This document shows, in pieces, positions 1 through 4,856 of a DNA stretch of 6,072 nt. The DNA lies in the NCBI GenBank assembly GCA_902773165.1, contig CACYDO010000014.1:1-6072 (forward strand), written 5' to 3'. The notes beneath the pieces are model-generated. The model searched no databases, was not told where the DNA came from, and was given only the letters and a program-made list of their open reading frames with translations. The translations under genes were made by a program, and so were the position numbers. The DNA comes from an uncultured Ruminococcus sp. (lineage in GTDB: Bacteria; Bacillota; Clostridia; Oscillospirales; Acutalibacteraceae). Numbering within the stretch: the stretch's first letter is position 1; each line of letters begins with the position of its first letter.

Positions 1-440
1 ACACTCGTAAGATCAACCGCACCTTTAAAAGCATTCTTTCCGATATACGTTACGGATTCGGGAATATTGACCTCGGTGATCCAGCTGTTCAAAAATGCAT
101 TGTCACTTATCGACGTTACTGCTTTGCCGTCGATTTCGGCAGGAATATTTGCAACTTTGGATATGTTTTTATAAAGTGCGATCTCAATGGTGTCGTCATA
201 CTTTATGTAGTAAAGAAAACCATCGTCTGTCTCAAAGAATCTGTCGTATGCGCCGCTTGATGTAGCAGCCGGGTGTGTGTCGTTTTTTATGCGGACACCT
301 GCTGTTGTCTCCAAAGCGGTTGTTTCTGCTGACAGCTCATTGTCTGTCTGCTCCGCGCTTGCAGTCGGTACAAAACAGCTTGTAAGCATCGCCGCAGTCA
401 CAAGCATGGCAGTTAACGACCGTAATGAGTGATTATTCAT
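1..440 (-). CDS. Exported BspA-like leucine-rich-repeat protein, N-terminal part (cut by window edge)
   Basis: Reading leftwards from the ATG at 440-438, the frame is open for 146 codons to the window edge, so the C-terminus is missing. Residues 1-29 look like an export signal: a short basic start, a hydrophobic core (about residues 9-21), then PTASA followed by E30, a good signal peptidase I site. LTSC at residues 19-22 also fits a lipobox, so secretion versus lipid anchoring is open. A Ser/Thr/Ala-rich linker follows. From about residue 95 come BspA-type (LRR_5) repeats with the usual pattern: IPAEIDGKAVTSISDNAF, then VNIPESVTYIGKNAFKG. Such proteins are usually surface or secreted binding proteins; the ligand cannot be told. 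The start is supported by AAAGGAG 9 nt upstream and a perfect promoter. It is its own transcription unit. A C-terminal dockerin, as in the gene at 4857-5759, is possible but lies outside the window. Confidence 0.88.
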   Translation of the reverse strand, partial: MNNHSLRSLTAMLVTAAMLTSCFVPTASAEQTDNELSAETTALETTAGVRIKNDTHPAATSSGAYDRFFETDDGFLYYIKYDDTIEIALYKNISKVANIPAEIDGKAVTSISDNAFLNSWITEVNIPESVTYIGKNAFKGAVDLTS

Positions 441-449
441 TTTTTGAAA

Positions 450-456
450 CTCCTTT
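450..456 (-). promoter_or_regulatory. Ribosome binding site of the BspA-like gene
   Basis: AAAGGAG on the minus strand, 9 nt before the ATG at 440-438. It fixes the start of the truncated LRR gene. Confidence 0.8.
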
Positions 457-493
457 GCTTTGTCTGAATTTAAAGAAATATTATTTCATTAAT

Positions 494-521
494 ATTATAA
501 TTGCAATATTTTATTTGTCAA
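494..521 (-). promoter_or_regulatory. Perfect-consensus sigma-A promoter of the BspA-like gene
   Basis: On the minus strand, TTGACA (521-516) and TATAAT (499-494) are separated by 16 bp. Both hexamers match the housekeeping consensus in every base. Transcription should start near 487, giving a leader of about 46 nt. No operator-like palindrome is obvious, so strong constitutive expression is the simplest reading. Confidence 0.85.
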
Positions 522-655
522 TAGCTTGCAAAAAATCAATCAGCAAAAGACGATCATCATATGCATAAAAACAATGCCCGTCAGTCAATACCGACATACA
601 GATGTTATACATTCAAACAATTTCAAAACACGCAAACCCACTCACCGGAACTTCA

Positions 656-670
656 TGTCGGCGCTTGCCG
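656..670. repeat. GC-rich palindromic repeat, copy 1
   Basis: TGTCGGCGCTTGCCG forms a short hairpin (CGGC, loop GCTT, GCCG). It lies one base beyond the stop codon of the VWA lipoprotein gene (TAA at 674-672, minus). The same 15 bases recur at 4547-4561, in the intergenic region past the other end of the operon. No T-run follows on the minus strand, so it is not a classical intrinsic terminator, although it could protect the mRNA 3' end. It may be a REP-like dispersed element. Confidence 0.5.
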
Positions 671-671
671 G

Positions 672-2354
672 TTATAGCTCTACATTAAAGAGATTTCTCA
701 TATGGTTGATAAGGTCGTCGGAGGTTGCGTTGATAAGCGAAGCTTCGTTAATGCCGCTAAGGCGCTGCAGCTCGGCAGACGCTGATGATTCCGGATCAAG
801 ATTGTATCCTATCGTATAAACAGGTATCTTAAGACCTCCTACTATCGGTGAAATTCTGTCAAGACTGTAGCCGCAGTTCTGTTTACCGTCGGAAAGTACA
901 AACAACATCATCTTAGCATTAGGGATCTCTGCTTTTTTGTCTATCATCATCTTCAATGCAACCAGCACTGCATCATAAGTAGCTGTATTACCCTCAATAT
1001 CAAGATCCTTTACTGCGCCTGAGAAATATGCGCGCTGTTCCTCGTCAAACTCCTTTATGGGAAGATTAACGTGAACGTTATCGGAATACGACACCAGACC
1101 GATATAATTATCAGAGCTGATGTAGGTTGAAGTTGAGAGAAGGGATTCTTTAAGCGAGTTTATCGGAACACCTGCCATACTGCCGGAAATATCGGAAACA
1201 AAAACAGCTATGATAGGCTGACCGCCGTCCTTGTTCTGCTTCCATATCTTCTGCGCTGAAAGATAGCCTGCGCCGTCAAGACCATTCGGCTGACTTACGT
1301 AGTCATTGTGAAGGTTAAAGCCCTTTTTATCGGCCAGCGCCTGTGATTCTTCATTCTGGCAATACTCCGTAAAGAGCTTTGCGGCAGACTGCTTATCATT
1401 TGAAACGTAGTCGAACGTGTATACAGGGTGATCGTGTCTGATTCCAGCCGGAGTATAGATATAATCCTTGAGCTCGGGTGAATTGTGATAAGCCTGCTCT
1501 TCCATAACCATCGCTTTGATAATACCCTTGCTTGCCTGGTCACGGAGAACGCCTGTTGTGTATGCGACAGGCGGCGACTTTTTCTGATACTCTAAAAGCT
1601 TCTGCTGTGCAGTTTCCGAAAGCGGATTGTTGCTGTCAAAAGCATAAAGCATTCCGGTAAGAATGTTAAGTCCCGTTGACGAGGTGTACGGATTAGTGTA
1701 AGCAAATGTCAGATCGCCTGCAAGGGAAGCCTCCAGCACGTTGCTCAGAGTTACTTCCTTATACTTGGAGATGAAATTATCATACGTCTTTTTCTCCATC
1801 AGGACGCCTGCGGTATTTCCGGCTATCCTGTCTGTAAGTTTGATCGTTCCGATAGATTTTGCCGAAAGCATTTCTCCCCATGCGTCTGAGCTGGGGGCAT
1901 AAACGTCGGGCTTGTAATCTCCTTCTGTCATATAAGTTATGACTTCACCCGATGTGATCCTTCGGATAGTTACGCTGACTGATTTGCCGTCGATCGTCTG
2001 ATCTGACTTATTGAAGTTTTCTGCAACCTCATTGAGCCAATCATCGGGCGATTCCGAACTCATTTCTGTTGCCGCTGCGACCTCGATATTTATATCTCCG
2101 CTGCCCTGAACCGTGATAGGGAATGTTGAAATATCAGCAAGCGTTGCAGAAGATGACTCATTGTCGTAGATATCAAGACGCGGCTGGAGCTCGTCAACAG
2201 TTATTTCATCGTTAAAAGCGTTAAGCTCCTTTATCGCTTCGTCATAAGTATATTCGGTGTTTGCAGCTTCCTGGTGCTCTGTACAGCCGGAAATAATGCA
2301 AAATGCCATCGCAAGAGCGGTAATGCCTGCAACCATTCTTTTATTGATTTTCAT
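672..2354 (-). CDS. Lipoprotein with solute-binding fold and C-terminal VWA domain
   Basis: A 560-residue protein. Residues 1-23 are a lipoprotein signal with lipobox ISGC (Cys24), so it should be anchored to the outer face of the membrane. After a linker (25-85), residues about 86-370 resemble a periplasmic solute-binding fold: the INIEVAAATE start, LNEVAENFN, DVYAPSSDAW and the family-typical YTNPYTSSTGLN at 219-230. Residues about 380-555 are a VWA domain: strand IIAVFVSDISGSM with the metal-ion (MIDAS) motif D388-x-S390-x-S392, a GNTAT segment giving the MIDAS threonine (T457), and VLSDGK with D489. All key metal ligands are present, so metal-dependent protein or ligand binding is likely. 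It is the last gene of the telA operon. The start is set by AGGAGG 5 nt upstream, inside the previous gene, which it overlaps by 14 bp. No permease or ATPase is nearby, so a role as an ordinary ABC transporter component is unlikely. Its ligand is unknown. Confidence 0.9.
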   Translation of the reverse strand: MKINKRMVAGITALAMAFCIISGCTEHQEAANTEYTYDEAIKELNAFNDEITVDELQPRLDIYDNESSSATLADISTFPITVQGSGDINIEVAAATEMSSESPDDWLNEVAENFNKSDQTIDGKSVSVTIRRITSGEVITYMTEGDYKPDVYAPSSDAWGEMLSAKSIGTIKLTDRIAGNTAGVLMEKKTYDNFISKYKEVTLSNVLEASLAGDLTFAYTNPYTSSTGLNILTGMLYAFDSNNPLSETAQQKLLEYQKKSPPVAYTTGVLRDQASKGIIKAMVMEEQAYHNSPELKDYIYTPAGIRHDHPVYTFDYVSNDKQSAAKLFTEYCQNEESQALADKKGFNLHNDYVSQPNGLDGAGYLSAQKIWKQNKDGGQPIIAVFVSDISGSMAGVPINSLKESLLSTSTYISSDNYIGLVSYSDNVHVNLPIKEFDEEQRAYFSGAVKDLDIEGNTATYDAVLVALKMMIDKKAEIPNAKMMLFVLSDGKQNCGYSLDRISPIVGGLKIPVYTIGYNLDPESSASAELQRLSGINEASLINATSDDLINHMRNLFNVEL

Positions 2355-3114
2355 TTGCTCCTCCTATTGAATCCTTCATTACCTGAAGCCATGCGTTAAG
2401 CTCGCTTCTGTCCTTAACGCCGCTGCGGTTGTAGTTGTTTATATATGTAACAGAATAACGCAGCAGCTTAGATACTGATTGCAGCTCGTCTTCGTTATCC
2501 TTTAGCGACGAATCAATAACATCGCGGTCAAGCTCGGAAATATCTGTGCTGTCTTCTACAAGGATACAGCAATTGATGATATTGCGGAAATTGCGGCACA
2601 TACGGCGTTCACTTTCATTGATAACGTCGACCGTATCCTGCAAATATATCGCTTCATTTGCCGCAAGCAAGCTTTTTTGCCTTGCCTGACAGCTGTCCAT
2701 TTTGTCCATCTGCTCAAGACAGCTTTCCACCGTTTCGCTGAGAGCAGGATTGTTTTTTCTGAGCTGTTCAAGACGAATCCGCGTTTTTTCGGGGTTAAGG
2801 CTGTCCTGCGCGTACTCCGAAAAGCTTTTTCTTTCTGCTTCAAGCTCAGATTCCAGTAGACGGCTGCTGTTTTGTTTCTTCACCGTGCCGACGACCGCCG
2901 CAGCAGTACCGCCTGAGAGAGCTACTGCGCCTGTACCCAATACAACGCCGGACACTTTAGTTATTGCGGCAACACCCTTGATACCGATAGAAACGATCAA
3001 AGACGAAGGAGCAAAAAGTCCGACTCCTAATCCGACCATTCCTCCGACAGCCAATACTGCGCCGCCGATCTGAATAATGTTATGGGGTTTAATAAGCGTC
3101 ACCTCCAAAATCAA
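2341..3114 (-). CDS. Unrecognised membrane-associated protein between telA and the VWA lipoprotein gene; start uncertain
   Basis: I do not recognise the family. From the TTG at 3114 the frame gives 257 residues. Residues 13-35 and about 38-78 are hydrophobic and very glycine-rich (GGAVLAVGGMVGLGVG, then VVLGTGAVALSGGTAAAVVG), suggesting two or three membrane segments or a glycine-zipper hairpin. Residues 79-257 are charged and probably helical, facing the cytosol if the hydrophobic part is a hairpin. Start choice is a problem. The TTG overlaps the telA stop (TTGA) and has no Shine-Dalgarno sequence. A near-perfect GGAGGTGA at 3106-3099 lies inside the frame and points 8 nt downstream to codon 8, which is ATT (3093-3091), not a standard start. 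The next ATG is codon 26, inside the first hydrophobic segment. The gene overlaps both neighbours, so it belongs to the operon. In Bacillus, TelA relatives neighbour XpaC, another membrane-hairpin plus helical protein; this protein may fill that role, but I see no XpaC signature. Confidence 0.8.
   Translation of the reverse strand: MILEVTLIKPHNIIQIGGAVLAVGGMVGLGVGLFAPSSLIVSIGIKGVAAITKVSGVVLGTGAVALSGGTAAAVVGTVKKQNSSRLLESELEAERKSFSEYAQDSLNPEKTRIRLEQLRKNNPALSETVESCLEQMDKMDSCQARQKSLLAANEAIYLQDTVDVINESERRMCRNFRNIINCCILVEDSTDISELDRDVIDSSLKDNEDELQSVSKLLRYSVTYINNYNRSGVKDRSELNAWLQVMKDSIGGANENQ
2360..2365 (-). promoter_or_regulatory. Ribosome binding site of the VWA lipoprotein gene
   Basis: AGGAGG on the minus strand, 5 nt before the ATG at 2354-2352. 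It lies within the last codons of the upstream gene, which supports translational coupling. Confidence 0.85.
3099..3106 (-). promoter_or_regulatory. Strong Shine-Dalgarno sequence inside the 5' end of the middle gene
   Basis: GGAGGTGA on the minus strand is complementary to eight consecutive bases of the 16S rRNA tail. It starts 4 nt past the telA stop codon. The only in-frame codon at proper spacing (8 nt after GGAGG) is ATT at 3093-3091. No ATG, GTG or TTG lies at a usable distance; the GTG inside the motif itself overlaps it. Confidence 0.75.
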
Positions 3115-4229
3115 AATTTAATTTCATGTACAAGCTCCTGCTGTGAACGAGATACTGCGTCAGCGGCAATATGACGATTCTGAGCGCCTTTTTGCTCAGC
3201 GTCCATATAATCCATAACTGCGCCGATGATCTCCCGGTTCACGAATTCGACAGTTGAAGCCTCCACAGGATCCCTTTGCACTTGTTTTACCGACTCGGCA
3301 AGGCTCATTCTGAGCTGCGAAGCCTGATCCTTCAGCATATTATTTGTAAGTCCGTCGAGAGTAGCGACAGCCCTTGCAGCTTTCAGGTTATTGTTCATAG
3401 CAGCCGACATCGCGGCTTTTTTCTTCCAGAGCGGTATTGTATTGACAATGCTGCTTTGAAGCTTTATCAGCAGATCTTCATCGCTTCTTTTAAGCATTAA
3501 TATCTGCGGAGCGGACTGCAGGCAGATGGTACGAGTCAAGATCAGCTGATCAAGCTGCTTTTCAAACTGATCGCAGTTGCCGCTGAAGATATCAGCAAAC
3601 ATTGAATCCTCTGCTCGTCCTGTTATCTGTGCGCGCTGCGAAAGTGCAGCCAGTTCGATGGTGCGCGCTCTTTCCAAAGCAAGCTCAGCCGCTTTTATGT
3701 ACATTGTAAGAGCTTTGTAAAGCTGCCAGTTTTCCTCATACAGCTCGTTGAGCAATATGATATCCTTGCGCAGAGTAAGCTTATGACCTTCAAGCTGCCT
3801 TTCGATCATGTCGATTGTGATCTCGGCGTTTTCTTTTCTGATATTCATATCTTCGGCAGAAACACTGAATTTCCTGAAAAAGCCTGACAGTACGCCGCCT
3901 TTGTCGTTCCCGTCTTCCAAAGAATCAATTGAGGCGACAAGGCGTACCAGCAATCCGCCAATTTCCTCGGTACGCATGCTTTTTACGCCGTCCAGCGTTT
4001 TTGAGGCGATAGCCGCGGACTGTTTCTGAACAGTAACGCCGTAATTTGCCGCTACCTCGGTTTTTCGCAGATCAATTTTTCGGGAAAACTGACTGATTTG
4101 AAGTTCTTCTTCGGCTGTCATGCTTTCTACCTGAGCAAGCAGCTGCTCGGAAGTGATCGCCATACCGTTTTCAAATGGCGAAGCACCATCGGCAGGATCG
4201 CCGTCCAGAACCAGCTTTATCGGAGACAT
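3111..4229 (-). CDS. telA: TelA/KlaA-family toxic anion resistance protein
   Basis: From the ATG at 4229 the protein has 372 residues, a normal length for this family. It has no signal peptide or membrane segment, so it is cytosolic. It is almost entirely helical and charged, with family-typical blocks in the right order: an N-terminal FSRKIDL segment followed by NYG; GGLLVRLVASIDSL; a GVLSGFFRKF linker; the long amphipathic stretch IERQLEGHKLTLRKDIILL, then NELYEENWQLYKALTMYIKA; and a C-terminal part with VATLDGLTNNMLKDQA. TelA/KlaA proteins were named from plasmid tellurite resistance and are common near stress genes, but their biochemical activity is not established, so tellurite is not necessarily the substrate. 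The frame can be extended to a GTG at 4256 or an ATG at 4247, but neither has a Shine-Dalgarno sequence; AAAGGG lies 9 nt before the 4229 ATG. It is the first gene of the operon, with a perfect promoter and a structured leader. Confidence 0.9.
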   Translation of the reverse strand: MSPIKLVLDGDPADGASPFENGMAITSEQLLAQVESMTAEEELQISQFSRKIDLRKTEVAANYGVTVQKQSAAIASKTLDGVKSMRTEEIGGLLVRLVASIDSLEDGNDKGGVLSGFFRKFSVSAEDMNIRKENAEITIDMIERQLEGHKLTLRKDIILLNELYEENWQLYKALTMYIKAAELALERARTIELAALSQRAQITGRAEDSMFADIFSGNCDQFEKQLDQLILTRTICLQSAPQILMLKRSDEDLLIKLQSSIVNTIPLWKKKAAMSAAMNNNLKAARAVATLDGLTNNMLKDQASQLRMSLAESVKQVQRDPVEASTVEFVNREIIGAVMDYMDAEQKGAQNRHIAADAVSRSQQELVHEIKF

Positions 4230-4238
4230 TTCAGCACA

Positions 4239-4244
4239 CCCTTT
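4239..4244 (-). promoter_or_regulatory. Ribosome binding site of telA
   Basis: AAAGGG on the minus strand, 9 nt before the ATG at 4229-4227. It decides against the upstream GTG (4256) and ATG (4247). It is complementary to the 5' arm of the leader hairpin at 4286-4310. Confidence 0.65.
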
Positions 4245-4360
4245 CATAACTGACACTGATTAAATCCAGTTCTACGCAGTTGGAAGCCCATCTTGATGTA
4301 CACCAAGGGCAGTTCCTTCGGGCATTTTATGCGGTATGACTGAGAAATCTGACTGCGCAT
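4244..4360 (-). CDS. Possible 38-codon upstream ORF in the telA leader
   Basis: Starting at the ATG 4360-4358, the minus strand encodes 38 residues (beginning MRSQISQSYRIKCPKELPL, ending GFNQCQL) and stops with the TGA at 4246-4244, just before the telA Shine-Dalgarno sequence. It is basic and rich in polar residues. It has no Shine-Dalgarno sequence and lies wholly within the inverted-repeat element. Another frame of the same element is open from the TAG near 4388, with an internal ATG (MPEGTALGVHQDGLPTA), so open frames here may be accidental. If translated, its stop position would bring ribosomes to the telA start region. Weakly supported. Confidence 0.25.
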   Translation of the reverse strand: MRSQISQSYRIKCPKELPLVYIKMGFQLRRTGFNQCQL

Positions 4361-4386
4361 CACGAGCGCCGGATTTAATCGGAGTC
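4252..4386. repeat. 135-bp element with 16-bp imperfect terminal inverted repeats (MITE-like or structured leader)
   Basis: The left end (4252-4267, GACACTGATTAAATCC) and the reverse complement of the right end (4371-4386, GACTCCGATTAAATCC) match at 14 of 16 bases, with a perfect 10-bp core. There is no transposase inside. A diverged copy of the same end occurs at 5823. The element sits exactly between the telA promoter and the telA ribosome binding site. It could be a miniature mobile element, a cis-regulatory RNA, or a repeat recruited as a leader. Confidence 0.65.
4258..4380 (-). ncRNA. Candidate structured leader RNA of the telA operon
   Basis: As minus-strand RNA three stems can form. 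P1 pairs GAUUAAAUCC (4380-4371) with GGAUUUAAUC (4267-4258), 10 bp. P2 pairs GCGCAGU (4358-4352) with ACUGCGU (4280-4274), 7 bp with one G-U. P3 is a hairpin at 4310-4286: GCCC and UUGGU, loop GUAC, AUCAA, a GAU bulge, GGGC. The wobble pairs in P2 and P3 work only in minus-strand RNA; in plus-strand RNA they would be A-C mismatches, which favours a function in the operon transcript. The structure ends 14 nt before the telA Shine-Dalgarno sequence. No U-run terminator is seen, so any control would more likely act on translation. I cannot assign it to a known riboswitch class. Confidence 0.45.
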
Positions 4387-4427
4387 TACTTAAATCTATA
4401 AAATATCAACAAAATTTTTCAACATAT

Positions 4428-4457
4428 ATTATAACATATCTATGCAAGAATTGTCAA
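4428..4457 (-). promoter_or_regulatory. Perfect-hexamer sigma-A promoter of the telA operon
   Basis: On the minus strand, TTGACA (4457-4452) and TATAAT (4433-4428) are separated by 18 bp. Transcription should begin near 4421, giving a leader of about 190 nt before the telA ATG. The spacing is one base above the optimum but within the functional range. Confidence 0.8.
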
Positions 4458-4472
4458 TAATCCCCGTGCCGG

Positions 4473-4491
4473 CGGCGGCGTGTCGCCGCTG
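4473..4491. repeat. GC-rich inverted repeat upstream of the telA promoter
   Basis: CGGCGGCG (4473-4480), a TGT loop, then CGCCGCTG (4484-4491): an 8-bp stem with one wobble pair. It lies 16 bp upstream of the telA -35 box. No T-run follows on either strand, so it is not an obvious terminator. It may belong to the neighbouring degenerate repeats or act as a protein-binding site. Confidence 0.4.
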
Positions 4492-4525
4492 ACGGTGCGG
4501 CGAGGAAATTAATTTTTCGTTACAC

Positions 4526-4765
4526 TAAAGTAAAATCGAAACTGCCTGTCGGCGCTTGCCGACCCGGAACAGACTAAGTATATAATTATTGGGCAGCCTG
4601 CGGCGCGGAAAACCATTCTTCTTTACAAAAAATAAAAAAGGAATTGACTGCGCCCGGCGTTAGTATTAAATATTAGTGGGCAACCCAAAACGCGGAAACC
4701 AACTAACCATAATTGTAAAGTGAAATCGGAACTGCCTCCGGGCGCCCGCACGGCTAAGTATAATA
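4526..4765. repeat. Degenerate direct repeats, about three units
   Basis: The 22 bases at 4526-4547 and 4716-4737 (TAAAGTRAAATCGRAACTGCCT) differ at two positions. Each is followed by a GC-rich palindromic block and then CTAAGTATA (4574-4582 and 4754-4762). A weaker unit starts at 4647 (ACTGCGCCCGGC followed by TTAGTATTAAATATTA). The stretch with TTATTGGGCAGCC, then GCGCGGAAAACCA (about 4586-4615) is echoed by TTAGTGGGCAACCC, then CGCGGAAACCA (about 4674-4701). TATAAT occurs at 4581-4586 and 4759-4764, so two units carry a -10-like box. Confidence 0.55.
4547..4561. repeat. GC-rich palindromic repeat, copy 2
   Basis: TGTCGGCGCTTGCCG, identical to 656-670, here extended by AC so that GTCGGC and GCCGAC pair around GCTT. 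It lies inside the first of the degenerate direct repeats. Confidence 0.5.
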
Positions 4766-4782
4766 ATAAGCACATCAGGCTG

Positions 4783-4791
4783 TGTTATAGT
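4783..4791 (+). promoter_or_regulatory. Possible extended -10 promoter of the dockerin gene
   Basis: TGT followed by TATAGT resembles an extended -10 element and would start transcription near 4798, about 59 nt before the ATG. No convincing -35 box is present. TATAAT at 4759-4764 and TAATAT at 4824-4829 are alternatives, also without a good -35. Confidence 0.25.
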
Positions 4792-4842
4792 AATACAGGT
4801 ACAAAATTATGCTGTGCATGAAATAATATAAGCACACGCAGA

Positions 4843-4849
4843 AAGGGAG
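4843..4849 (+). promoter_or_regulatory. Ribosome binding site of the dockerin LRR gene
   Basis: AAGGGAG, 7 nt before the ATG at 4857-4859, fixes the start codon. Confidence 0.8.
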
Positions 4850-4856
4850 TTTATCA

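Larger units (their letters stand above)
4434..4856. other. Divergent intergenic region upstream of the telA promoter and the dockerin gene
   Basis: About 420 bases with no supportable gene. It contains a GC-rich hairpin at 4473-4491, then alternating GC-rich and AT-rich blocks forming about three degenerate direct repeats (4526-4765), then an AT-rich stretch leading to the ribosome binding site of the dockerin gene. The mosaic composition differs sharply from the flanking genes. Confidence 0.7.

Noticed and set aside
526..819. 97-codon plus-strand frame
   Set aside because: Its second half lies antisense to the conserved VWA domain, it has no ribosome binding site, and it reads through the promoter of the BspA-like gene.
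1295..1543. 82-codon minus-strand frame in another phase
   Set aside because: Lies wholly inside the solute-binding domain of the lipoprotein, which has clear motifs in its own frame.
2702..3073. 123-codon plus-strand frame
   Set aside because: Antisense shadow of the glycine-rich middle gene; the low-complexity composition mirrors the Gly/Ala codons opposite.
2341..3114. Assignment of the middle gene as XpaC
   Set aside because: Position next to a TelA gene and a hydrophobic N-terminus fit, but I cannot see an XpaC-specific sequence motif.
4230..4256. GTG (4256) or ATG (4247) as the telA start
   Set aside because: Neither has a Shine-Dalgarno sequence and both lie at the edge of the repeat element; the ATG at 4229 has AAAGGG at 9 nt.
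4641..4670. Promoter from TTGACT at 4645-4650
   Set aside because: The sequence 17 bp downstream (TAAATA) is a poor -10 box, and the position is nearly 190 nt from the dockerin gene.
4526..4765. CRISPR array
   Set aside because: Repeat units are degenerate and unevenly spaced, with no regular spacers and no cas gene.
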